A DNA stretch of 64,000 nucleotides from an uncultured Bacteroidota bacterium. GTDB taxonomy: Bacteria; Bacteroidota; Bacteroidia; Bacteroidales; P3. Positions 57,119-64,000 of the stretch are shown here, piece after piece. The notes under the pieces are model-generated. The model was not told the DNA's origin. It worked only from the letters and a program-made list of their open reading frames with translations, and did no database searches. Where the stretch lies: positions 1 to 64,000 of the forward strand of contig CACZWL010000014.1 in the NCBI GenBank assembly GCA_902784865.1. The letters are read 5' to 3'. The translations under genes were made by a program, and so were the position numbers. The stretch's first letter is position 1, and every line of letters starts with the position of its first letter.

Positions 57119-59089
57119 TTAATTGATGACGCGGTGCAGCATGATGCCGATGTTGCGCCGCACTTCTATGAGGTTCTTCTTCTCTTCGAGGAGCGCGAAG
57201 ACGTCGGCATCGTCCTTGGCGACACGGAGGCGCTGTGCGTTGTCGGCGATGCGCTCGTCGAGGCATTTTATCTTGAAGCTGAGTATAGACTCGGTGAGGT
57301 CGGCCTGGAGGTTGTCCTCGGGCAGGGGTACGTAGATGTTCTTCTGGCGCCAGGTGGGGCTGATGCGGTGGGTGTCGAGCATGAGGCTGACGGCGAAGGA
57401 GCGCAGGGCCTCGTCGTCGACGGTGACGAAATAGGAGGCGTCGGCAGGCTGCCCTTGGGCGACAGCGTCGGCGTAGTGCTTGAAGATGGCCTGGCAGAGG
57501 GGGTCGTTGAAGGAGAGGTCGTCGGCGAGGAGGTCGTTGACGATGAGTTCGGCCAGGGGGTAGCTGACCTGCTGCGGCCGGCCGTTCTCGTCGGCCACGT
57601 CGAGGTCGATGGTGCGGTCGCCGTAGTTGAGCAGCAGGGATATGAGGTGCTTCTCGCGTGCGTCGACGGGCAGGTTGAGCTTGGCCGGTGGCAGCTTGGG
57701 GCCGCTGGGCACCTCGGGCTCGGGCATCGGGCCGGGGGCAGGCGTCGGAGGGGGGGCTGCCTCGGAGTAGGCCTTCTGGCGCAACTGGTTGATGGCCTTG
57801 GCCAACTCGGAGGAGAGGGCCTCCTCGGGCACACCGAGCAGGTGCGAGCACTGGCTGACGTACTCGGTACGCTCCAGCAGGTCGGGCACGAGGGCGATGG
57901 TCTGCACCGTCTCCTTGACCAGCTCGGCCTTGCGGATGGGGTCGTCCTTGACGCCGTCGAGCAGCACCCGCGTCTTGAACATGATGAAGTTCTCCTCGTG
58001 GGTGGCCAGGTAGTCCTGCAGTTGCGACGAGCCGTACTTCTGGGCGTAGCTGTCGGGGTCCTCGCCGTCGGGGAAGAGGACGAGGCGGACGTGCATGCCC
58101 TCGGAAAAGAGGAGGTTGACGGCACGGAGGGCCGCCTTGATGCCGGCCGAGTCGCCATCGTAGAGGACAGTGACGTTGGGCGTATAGCGCTTGATGAGGC
58201 GTATCTGCTCGGTGGTGAGGCTGGTGCCGCAGGAGGCCACGGTGTTCTCGACCCCCGACTGGTGCATCGAGATGACATCGACGTTGCCCTCGACCAGGTA
58301 GCACTTGCCCGCCTTGCTGATGGCCGAGCGCGCCTGGTAGAGGCCGTAGAGGGTATGGCTCTTGTTGTAGATGTCGCTGTCGGGCGAGTTGACGTACTTG
58401 GCGGCCTGCTTCTCGCTGGAGAGGACGCGCCCGCTGAAGCCCAGCACACGGCCGGAGATGCTGTAGATGGGGAACATCACGCGCCCACGGAAGCGGTCGT
58501 AGCACTTGCCGGTATCCTCCTTGAAGATGGTGAGGCCCGTCTTCTCGAGCACGGCGTCGCTGTAGCCGCTGCGGCGCGCATGGTCGGTGAAGGCCGACCA
58601 CTCGTCGAGGCAAAAGCCCAGGCCGAAGCGCTTGATGACCTCGTCGCTGAGACCGCGCGAATGGAAATAGCTCAGACCCACGGCACGACCCATCTCGTCG
58701 TTGTAGAGCAGGTCGGCGAAATACTTCTGCGCGAACTCGCTGACGTGGAACAGGGCGTCGCGCTCGTTCTGGCGCTCACGCTGCTCCTCGGTCTGCTCCT
58801 CCTCGCGGATCTCGATATTGTACTTCCGGGCGAGCCAACGCAGCGCCTCGGGGTAGGTGAAATGCTCGTGCTTCTTGAGGAAGCCGACCACATCGCCCGC
58901 CTCGCCGCAGCCGAAACACTTGTAGATACCCTTCGAGGGCGAGACATAGAACGACGGCGTCTTCTCGTTGTGGAACGGGCAGCAGCCTATGTGGTTGGCG
59001 CCGCGCTTCTTGAGCGAGACGAAGTCGCCGATCACCTCCTCGATGCGGGCGGTGTCCATGATGCGTTGTATGGTCTCCTGGTCGATCAT
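57119..59089 (-). CDS. dnaG: DNA primase DnaG
   Basis: The start at 59089 (MIDQETIQRIMDTARIEEVI) gives 656 residues. DnaG lays RNA primers for replication. The CHC2 zinc site uses Cys37, His40, Cys58 and Cys61 (CPFH, CFGC). The TOPRIM domain holds LVEGNVDVISMHQSG and the acidic triple in TVLYDGDSAGIKA. A Pro-rich linker and the DnaB-binding helical tail follow. The promoter -7 box (59100-59107) lies only 10 bp before the ATG, so the mRNA leader would be a few bases. Confidence 0.95.
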   Translation of the reverse strand: MIDQETIQRIMDTARIEEVIGDFVSLKKRGANHIGCCPFHNEKTPSFYVSPSKGIYKCFGCGEAGDVVGFLKKHEHFTYPEALRWLARKYNIEIREEEQTEEQRERQNERDALFHVSEFAQKYFADLLYNDEMGRAVGLSYFHSRGLSDEVIKRFGLGFCLDEWSAFTDHARRSGYSDAVLEKTGLTIFKEDTGKCYDRFRGRVMFPIYSISGRVLGFSGRVLSSEKQAAKYVNSPDSDIYNKSHTLYGLYQARSAISKAGKCYLVEGNVDVISMHQSGVENTVASCGTSLTTEQIRLIKRYTPNVTVLYDGDSAGIKAALRAVNLLFSEGMHVRLVLFPDGEDPDSYAQKYGSSQLQDYLATHEENFIMFKTRVLLDGVKDDPIRKAELVKETVQTIALVPDLLERTEYVSQCSHLLGVPEEALSSELAKAINQLRQKAYSEAAPPPTPAPGPMPEPEVPSGPKLPPAKLNLPVDAREKHLISLLLNYGDRTIDLDVADENGRPQQVSYPLAELIVNDLLADDLSFNDPLCQAIFKHYADAVAQGQPADASYFVTVDDEALRSFAVSLMLDTHRISPTWRQKNIYVPLPEDNLQADLTESILSFKIKCLDERIADNAQRLRVAKDDADVFALLEEKKNLIEVRRNIGIMLHRVIN

Positions 59090-59099
59090 TTTCGGGGTG

Positions 59100-59107
59100 C
59101 AAAGATA
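59100..59107 (-). promoter_or_regulatory. dnaG promoter -7 element
   Basis: On the minus strand TATCTTTG lies 10 bp before the dnaG ATG, placing the transcription start about 3-6 bases from the start codon. No clear -33 TTTG was identified. Confidence 0.65.
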
Positions 59108-59427
59108 CACAATTTTTCCGACATTATAATAATAAATCTATATATCACTATGAATCAACGGCATAGACCCAACCGTCAGGCAGGCCGCACCACCCCGCGA
59201 AAAAAGCGATGCAAAAATGCTCCGACACCCCGAAATCGCACTTTCGCAACATACAGAAAACCAGCACCTAAGACCCACCCTCTTCTTCCTTGGTTCGTCT
59301 ATGCTAGGACCCCTCCAGGTGCCCACCCCGACCGACAGCCCCCCCCCCCCACCGGAAAAAAATTTTGCCCCCCCGAAAAAAGTTCGAAACACAACCCCCG
59401 CTTCATGCAATCGAAAGGAGCCACCGC
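59108..59427. other. Intergenic region with a C12 tract
   Basis: No gene is called. The stretch contains C12 (59339-59350), then AAAAAAATTTTG and C7 (59368-59374) before the DUF3990 ATG at 59428. No standard -7 box was found between the tract and the ATG, so the DUF3990 promoter is not located. Confidence 0.5.
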
Positions 59428-59916
59428 ATGAAAGTCTACCACGTCTCTACCTCCATCGTGTCCAACCCGTTGGCTGCCGTCGGCCGAAAGCACCTCGACT
59501 TCGGACAGGGCTTCTACGTTACCGACCTTGAAGAGCAAGCCGTCTCCTGGGCCAACCGCCCAGCCAACGCCGGTCTGCCCAAGGTGCTCAACACCTACGA
59601 ACTGGACCTGGACGCCATCCGTGCATCCGGCTTCAGATACAAGCTGTTCACGGCCTACGACACAGAATGGCTCGACTTCGTAGTGGCCAACCGCAAGGGC
59701 GGAAACCTGTGGGAAGATTACGACATCATCGAAGGCGGCATTGCCAACGACAGGGTCTTCAACACCATAGAACTCTACCTCGCCGGCCTCATACCGACCG
59801 AAGAACCCCTGAAAAAATTGCGCTACGAGCAACCCAACAACCAAATCTGCATCCTGCGCCAAAGCATCATCGACAAACACCTCCACTTCATCGAATCCAA
59901 ATCCATAACCACATGA
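59428..59916 (+). CDS. DUF3990 protein (ADP-ribosyltransferase-like fold)
   Basis: The 162-residue protein begins MKVYHVSTSIVSNPLAAVGR then KHLDFGQGFYVTDLEEQAVS. HxS/T, a GR-x-DFGxGFYxT core and QAxxWA are the pattern of DUF3990, which I recall as related to the ADP-ribosyltransferase superfamily. It may act as a toxin or effector on a cell component. The small DUF3791 gene overlaps its stop by ATGA, an arrangement seen as a unit in Bacteroidetes and Firmicutes. A C12 run lies 77 bp upstream. Confidence 0.8.
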   Translation: MKVYHVSTSIVSNPLAAVGRKHLDFGQGFYVTDLEEQAVSWANRPANAGLPKVLNTYELDLDAIRASGFRYKLFTAYDTEWLDFVVANRKGGNLWEDYDIIEGGIANDRVFNTIELYLAGLIPTEEPLKKLRYEQPNNQICILRQSIIDKHLHFIESKSITT

Positions 59917-60137
59917 AGCACAACCCACTAATCAACGAGACCCTGCTCCAGATGAAGTACGCCCGCATCATATCCCTGCTCGCGGAACGGCTCGACATCA
60001 CGGCTGACCGGGCGCTGGAACTGTTCTACCACTCAACGACTTACTCCCACCTCGACCAACTACAGCACAACTTCCACAACATGAGCGACCACTACCTGGC
60101 CGACGAAATCCTGGCAGAACTACAGGTACAGCAGTAA
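59913..60137 (+). CDS. DUF3791 protein, partner of DUF3990
   Basis: The 74-residue helical protein begins MKHNPLINETLLQMKYARII and ends with LADEILAELQVQQ. It fits DUF3791, small proteins encoded next to DUF3990. The ATGA overlap with the DUF3990 gene implies coupled translation. The pair resembles a toxin-antitoxin module, with this protein the presumed neutralising partner; no experiment known to me proves it. A second DUF3791 gene sometimes precedes DUF3990 but is absent here. Confidence 0.78.
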   Translation: MKHNPLINETLLQMKYARIISLLAERLDITADRALELFYHSTTYSHLDQLQHNFHNMSDHYLADEILAELQVQQ

Positions 60138-60221
60138 TTTCTTCCATCTGACAAAAAAATCGTAATTTTGGGGGTAAACGACAAATGGTAGGCTGAAATC
60201 TTTGTATGCCATGTACTAATA

Positions 60222-60416
60222 GTGGCCATCGAAATCAAATCGTGCACGGAAGTGCAATCACGCCACCTTCGTGGGTTGAAAGCGTTTGCCGAAGAGCACC
60301 CCGAGGCTCGGCTGATTGTCGTGTCGCTCGATGTAGCCCCACGCCTCTTCAACGGAGTGGAGATAATGCCCGACAACCACTTCCTCGAAAAACTCTGGTC
60401 CGGCCAGATATACTGA
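60222..60416 (+). pseudogene. C-terminal remnant of a DUF4143-type ATPase
   Basis: A GTG-started frame of 64 codons reads AIEIKSCTEVQSRHLRGLKA, then PEARLIVVSLDVAPRLFNGV and FLEKLWSGQIY. This matches the last 60 or so residues of bacterial AAA/DUF4143 proteins, which run AIEIKS to LPxxxFLxxLW. The rest of the gene is missing upstream, so it is best read as a relic. It lies just after the DUF3990/DUF3791 pair and before the nrdD promoter. Confidence 0.65.
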
Positions 60417-60473
60417 GACGCCACAGGCAAAAGAGTTTCCGGCATTTTCAACAGCTTTTTGTTTATAACATTA

Positions 60474-60505
60474 TTTGGCCAAATGGGGGAATCGTCGTAA
60501 TTTTG
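60474..60505 (+). promoter_or_regulatory. nrdDG promoter
   Basis: TTTG (60474-60477) and TAATTTTG (60498-60505) are 20 bp apart. Transcription would start about 60512, about 50 bases before the cobalamin riboswitch. Confidence 0.82.
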
Positions 60506-60559
60506 CAGCGTGGTGAGGGTGAAGTGAGAACGACGTAAGTACCTTGACACTAGAAGTTT

Positions 60560-60734
60560 GCCGTGGTCCAGCCCCTGCGTCGGGGAGGGCCAAGAGGGAA
60601 CCGCGTGAGAATCGCGGGCTGTCGCGCAACTGTTACTCCGCGCCATCGACGGGGGTGCACTCTTGCCATTGGGCCACCACGGCCCGAGAAGGCGCACCCG
60701 CCGCAGCGGACCAGCCAGGAGACCTGCCACGGGC
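60560..60734 (+). ncRNA. Cobalamin riboswitch
   Basis: The aptamer shows the standard blocks in order: GCCAAGAGGGAACCGCG with GTGAGAATCGCGGGC, CGCGCAACTGTTACTC, the GCCATTGGGCC element, CCCGAGAAGGCG, and the B12 box AGCCAGGAGACCTGCC (60713-60728). P1 can form between GCCGTGG (60560-60566) and CCACGGGC (60727-60734). The aptamer lies between the nrdD promoter and the ATG, 140 bases upstream. It should lower nrdDG expression when cobalamin is plentiful. Confidence 0.93.
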
Positions 60735-60875
60735 AACAATCTATACGAGCAAGCCGCTTTCGCGTAATAAAGCCGGCCGCCGCTTCCAGCCACCTTTTGC
60801 GGCTGTCGGGCTCCCTGCGCGAAGCTATGTCGACGAATATATATATTAAAGAATAATAACACATAAAATAGACAC

Positions 60876-62984
60876 ATGGAGGCCAACAGTTTCAGCATCA
60901 CCAAGCGCGACGGCAAGACCGAACGCTTCTCTTTGGACAAGATAATGAACGCCATCATCAAGGCGTTCAACTCGCTGGGCGAACCCATCGACCTGGGGCG
61001 CCTGTCGAAGATACTCTCGCGACTGGACATCCACAACGGCATCACGGTGGAAGAGATTCAGAACCAGGTGGAAGTGGCCCTGATGCAGGAGGGCTACTAC
61101 GGCGTGGCGAAGAACTTCATCCTCTACCGCCAGCAGCACACCGAGGACCGCGAGACGATGGAGAAACTGAAGTTCCTGGCCGACTATTGCGACGCCGCCA
61201 ACGCGGCCACGGGCAGCAAGTACGACGCCAACGCCAACGTGGAGCACAAGAACATCGCCACGCTGATCGGCGAGCTGCCGAAGAGCGGCTTCATCCGCCT
61301 CAACCGCCGCCTGCTGGTGGACCGCATCAAGAAGATGTACGGCAAGGAGACGGCCGACCGCTATATCGACCTGCTGACCCACCACTTCATCTACAAGAAC
61401 GACGAGACGAGCCTGGCCAACTACTGCGCCAGCATCACGATGTACCCCTGGCTCATCGGCGGCACTACCTCTATCGGCGGCAACAGCACGGCACCGACCA
61501 ACCTCAAGAGCTTCTGCGGCGGCTTCATCAACATGGTGTTCATGGTCTCCTCCATGCTCAGCGGCGCCTGTGCCACGCCGGAGTTCCTGATGTACCTCAA
61601 CTACTTCATCGGCCTCGACTACGGCAAGGATTATTATAAAGACCCCGCGCGCGTGGTGGACCTCTCGCTCCGCCAGCGTACCGTGGACAAGGTGGTGACC
61701 GACTGCTTCGAGCAGATTGTCTACAGCCTCAACCAACCCACCGGCGCCCGCAACTACCAGGCAGTGTTCTGGAACATAGCCTATTATGACAAGCCCTACT
61801 TCGAGAGCCTCTTCGGCGAGTTCCGCTTCCCCGACGGGAGCGAGCCCGACTGGAACGGCCTCTGCTGGCTGCAGAAACGCTTCATGCGCTGGTTCAACGA
61901 GGAGCGCACCAAGGCCGTGCTGACCTTCCCCGTGGAGACCATGGCGCTGCTCTACAACCCCGACCACTCCTTCGCCGACCCCGACATGGCGCAGTTCACG
62001 GCCGAGATGTATGCCGAAGGGCACTCGTTCTTCACCTACATGAGCGACAACGCCGACTCGCTCTCCAGCTGCTGCCGCCTCCGCAACGAGATCACCGACA
62101 ACGGCTTCAGCTACACCCTCGGCGCCGGCGGCGTCAGCACCGGCAGCAAGAGCGTCCTCACCATCAACCTCAACCGCTGCATACAGTACGCGGTGAACCA
62201 CGAGATGGACTACCGCGAGTACCTGACCGACATCATCGACCTCTGCCACAAGGTGCAGACCGCCTACAACGAGAACCTCAAAGAGCTGGCCGACCACGGC
62301 ATGCTGCCCCTCTTCGACGCCGGCTATATCAACATCAACCGCCAGTACCTCACCATCGGCGTCAACGGCCTGGTCGAGGCCGCCGAGTTCATGGGCATAC
62401 CCATCACCGACAACCCGCAGTACCGCGAGTTCGTGCAGACGGTGCTAGGCCTGGTGGAAAAGAAGAACAAGGAGTACCGCACCAAGGAACTGATGTTCAA
62501 CTGCGAGATGATACCGGCCGAGAACGTGGGCGTGAAGCACGCCAAATGGGACCGCGAGGACGGCTACTATGTGCCGCGCGACTGCTACAACAGCTACTTC
62601 TATATCGTCGAAGACCAGTCGCTTAGCATCATCGACAAGTTCCGCCTCCACGGCGCACCCTACATCGAGCACCTCACCGGCGGCAGCGCCCTCCACATGA
62701 ACCTCGACGAGCACCTCACCCAGGAGCAGTACATGCAACTGCTGCAGGTGGCCGCCAAGGAGGGATGCAACTACTTCACCTTCAACGTGCCCAACACCAT
62801 CTGCAACGACTGCGGCCACATCGACAAGCGCTACCTCAAGGAGTGCCCCCACTGCCACTCGAAGAACGTGGACTACATGACCCGCATCATCGGCTACCTC
62901 AAGCGCGTCAGCAACTTCAGCCAGCCCCGCCAGCAGGAAGCCGCCCGCCGCTACTACGCCACTCCAGAACACATGGAGGCCTGA
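60876..62984 (+). CDS. nrdD: Anaerobic (class III) ribonucleoside-triphosphate reductase
   Basis: This 702-residue glycyl-radical enzyme makes deoxyribonucleotides without oxygen. The N-terminal ATP-cone (residues 5-95, KRDGKTERFSLDKIMNAI) senses ATP and dATP. The catalytic barrel follows. The C-terminal zinc site uses CNDCG and CPHC, and the glycyl loop is RIIGYLKRVS. The class III length is typical. A cobalamin riboswitch precedes it, and its activase gene nrdG follows with a 1-bp overlap (TGATG). Confidence 0.95.
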   Translation: MEANSFSITKRDGKTERFSLDKIMNAIIKAFNSLGEPIDLGRLSKILSRLDIHNGITVEEIQNQVEVALMQEGYYGVAKNFILYRQQHTEDRETMEKLKFLADYCDAANAATGSKYDANANVEHKNIATLIGELPKSGFIRLNRRLLVDRIKKMYGKETADRYIDLLTHHFIYKNDETSLANYCASITMYPWLIGGTTSIGGNSTAPTNLKSFCGGFINMVFMVSSMLSGACATPEFLMYLNYFIGLDYGKDYYKDPARVVDLSLRQRTVDKVVTDCFEQIVYSLNQPTGARNYQAVFWNIAYYDKPYFESLFGEFRFPDGSEPDWNGLCWLQKRFMRWFNEERTKAVLTFPVETMALLYNPDHSFADPDMAQFTAEMYAEGHSFFTYMSDNADSLSSCCRLRNEITDNGFSYTLGAGGVSTGSKSVLTINLNRCIQYAVNHEMDYREYLTDIIDLCHKVQTAYNENLKELADHGMLPLFDAGYININRQYLTIGVNGLVEAAEFMGIPITDNPQYREFVQTVLGLVEKKNKEYRTKELMFNCEMIPAENVGVKHAKWDREDGYYVPRDCYNSYFYIVEDQSLSIIDKFRLHGAPYIEHLTGGSALHMNLDEHLTQEQYMQLLQVAAKEGCNYFTFNVPNTICNDCGHIDKRYLKECPHCHSKNVDYMTRIIGYLKRVSNFSQPRQQEAARRYYATPEHMEA

Positions 62985-63448
62985 TGCTCAAGTACACCGA
63001 CAGTTCTGTTGTCTTTCAGGAGATACCCGACGAGGTGACGCTGGCCGTCAACCTCTCGGGTTGCCCCTGCCGATGCCCGGGGTGCCACTCGAAGCACCTC
63101 TGGACCGACACGGGCAACGAGCTGACCGACAGCGAGGTGGACCGCCTGCTGGACCAACACAAGGGGCACGTCACCTGCCTCGCCATCATGGGCGGCGACG
63201 CGGCACCGGCCGAGGTGGACGGCATCTTCGCGCGACTGCGCACACGGCGACAGGGCATACGCACCGCCTGGTACAGCGGACGCTCGCTGCTGGCCAAGGA
63301 CATGGACCTCAACCACTTGGACTACCTCAAGCTAGGCCCCTACCTGGCCCACTTGGGGCCGCTGAAGAAACCCACCACAAACCAGCGCCTCTACCGCGTC
63401 CGCGGCGGCACGCTCGAGGACCTCACACCGCAATTCTGGCGCAAATAA
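62984..63448 (+). CDS. nrdG: Anaerobic ribonucleotide reductase activating protein
   Basis: This 154-residue radical-SAM enzyme installs the glycyl radical on NrdD. The cluster motif CPCRCPGC (residues 27-34) fits CxxxCxxC, and LAVNLSGC precedes it. MGGDAAPAEVDGIF is the usual GGD/GGEP place. Its short length matches the NrdG3 type. It follows nrdD in one transcript and is ended by a hairpin (63481-63506). No other radical-SAM gene is nearby. Confidence 0.93.
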   Translation: MLKYTDSSVVFQEIPDEVTLAVNLSGCPCRCPGCHSKHLWTDTGNELTDSEVDRLLDQHKGHVTCLAIMGGDAAPAEVDGIFARLRTRRQGIRTAWYSGRSLLAKDMDLNHLDYLKLGPYLAHLGPLKKPTTNQRLYRVRGGTLEDLTPQFWRK

Positions 63449-63480
63449 ACCGCTTTTTTCTCATTTTCCACACCCATACG

Positions 63481-63506
63481 ACAGCCACACAAGTGGCTGT
63501 TTCTTT
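63481..63506 (+). terminator. nrdDG terminator
   Basis: ACAGCCAC (63481-63488) pairs with GTGGCTGT (63493-63500) across ACAA, followed by TTCTTT. It lies 33 bp after the nrdG stop. Confidence 0.85.
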
Positions 63507-63612
63507 GCACATTGCTGGCATTTGGTTCTGCCTTTGTTCTGACTTTTTTCTGCCTCGCGTACAATATTCCGGGAGGGACTGCGTTATCAAAAAAAAGAAA
63601 CCGAAAAAATCT

Positions 63613-63657
63613 GAGTAATCAGAGTAATCAGAGTAATCAGAATAATCAGAATAATCA
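63613..63657 (+). repeat. Five 9-bp repeats directly before the second DUF6266 gene
   Basis: GAGTAATCA appears three times and GAATAATCA twice without interruption, ending 4 bp before the ATG at 63662. The unit count sets the length of the leader. Confidence 0.9.
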
Positions 63658-63661
63658 GAAT

Positions 63662-64000
63662 ATGGCAAAACTCATAGAAGGAATCCTGGGCGGATTCAGT
63701 GGAAAGGTAGGCCAAGTGGTTGGCGTACAGTGGAAAGGGCGGTCGTGCATGCGCAGCTATGTGGCGCGCATCAGCGACCGGCGCTCGCCGCTGCAGTTGG
63801 AGCAGCGGTCGCGCTTCACGGCGATGATACGCATGGCACAGCAGTCGATGTACGCCATCCGGCTGGGTTTCAAGCAGAAAGCCGACGAGCACAAAGTGAC
63901 AGAAGGCAACTGGTTCTCCCACCGCAACACCGATGCCTTCCGCGTGGTGGAAGGTACAGTAGTGATTGACTACGAGCGACTTAAATTCTCCGAAGGGCGC
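63662..64000 (+). CDS. DUF6266 family protein, copy 2 (3' end outside window)
   Basis: The open frame of at least 113 codons begins MAKLIEGILGGFSGKVGQVV and continues with CMRSYVARISDRRSPLQLEQ and RSRFTAMIRMAQQSM. It aligns throughout with the N-terminus of the protein at 49376 and lacks that protein's Ser-rich repeat insert. It lies 213 bp after nrdG. Function is unknown. The upstream 9-bp repeats may tune its expression. Confidence 0.85.
   Translation, partial: MAKLIEGILGGFSGKVGQVVGVQWKGRSCMRSYVARISDRRSPLQLEQRSRFTAMIRMAQQSMYAIRLGFKQKADEHKVTEGNWFSHRNTDAFRVVEGTVVIDYERLKFSEGR

Overview
The window looks like chromosome from a GC-rich member of the Bacteroidales. The signs are promoters of the Bacteroidetes type (TTG/TTTG near -33, 18-21 bp, then TAnnTTTG near -7), an absence of Shine-Dalgarno sites, proteins with type IX secretion (T9SS) C-terminal sorting domains, and several families largely confined to this phylum (DUF6266, DUF4956 next to a VTC domain, a Bacteroidetes-sized NusB, and Rho with a long N-terminal extension). 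I saw no rRNA, tRNA or CRISPR. The content fits an anaerobe: class III ribonucleotide reductase, crotonase plus 3-hydroxybutyryl-CoA dehydrogenase.

Layout. 1-3180: the end of an IS3/IS150-like element, dinD, then groES-groEL. 3370-6430: a porin-like protein, a Thr/Arg-rich secreted protein and a nucleoside phosphorylase. 6840-16270 (minus): one long run leuS-nusB-DUF1573-yajC-ybbR-coaE-GH3/serine hydrolase-djlA-like. 16690-24460 (minus): glycosyltransferase, lepB, parC, second glycosyltransferase, hflX. 24570-26600 (plus): META lipoprotein, NUDIX, dprA with ATGA overlaps. 26800-36970 (plus): secreted proteins, a VTC/DUF4956 pair, an MntA/HepT pair with a broken toxin, a MORN lipoprotein, a CCA-adding type enzyme, a surface lipoprotein and its small partner, then crt and hbd. 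37420-49130 (mostly minus): ltaE, rho, gcvH (plus), then dnaX-dapF-ligA-pagL-T9SS protein. 49380-59090: DUF6266, lipoprotein, clpB, then dnaG-sigma54 activator-aroA-miaA. 59430-64000 (plus): DUF3990/DUF3791 pair, an ATPase remnant, a cobalamin riboswitch, nrdD-nrdG, and a second DUF6266 gene running off the end.

The most unusual content lies outside ordinary gene function. A dispersed element of about 310-340 bp occurs three times (6448-6790, 16347-16674, 37051-37356). Each copy starts with an inward-facing promoter of fixed geometry, followed by CTAGGGG repeats and an array of 11-bp units starting GGTA. A second intergenic repeat family shares the same 11-bp GGTA period. Several genes carry lesions or switches: a surface lipoprotein whose signal peptide is one C out of frame at a C8 tract, dnaX split by one in-frame amber codon with the tau tail still open, hepT with a GAA-to-TAA type nonsense codon, and a C12 run upstream of the DUF3990 gene. 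Short repeats also enter coding sequence, including a 96-bp palindromic element in-frame inside a glycosyltransferase and 9-bp repeats that supply start or stop codons. TGnCA-N3-TGnCA palindromes sit beside both groESL and clpB.
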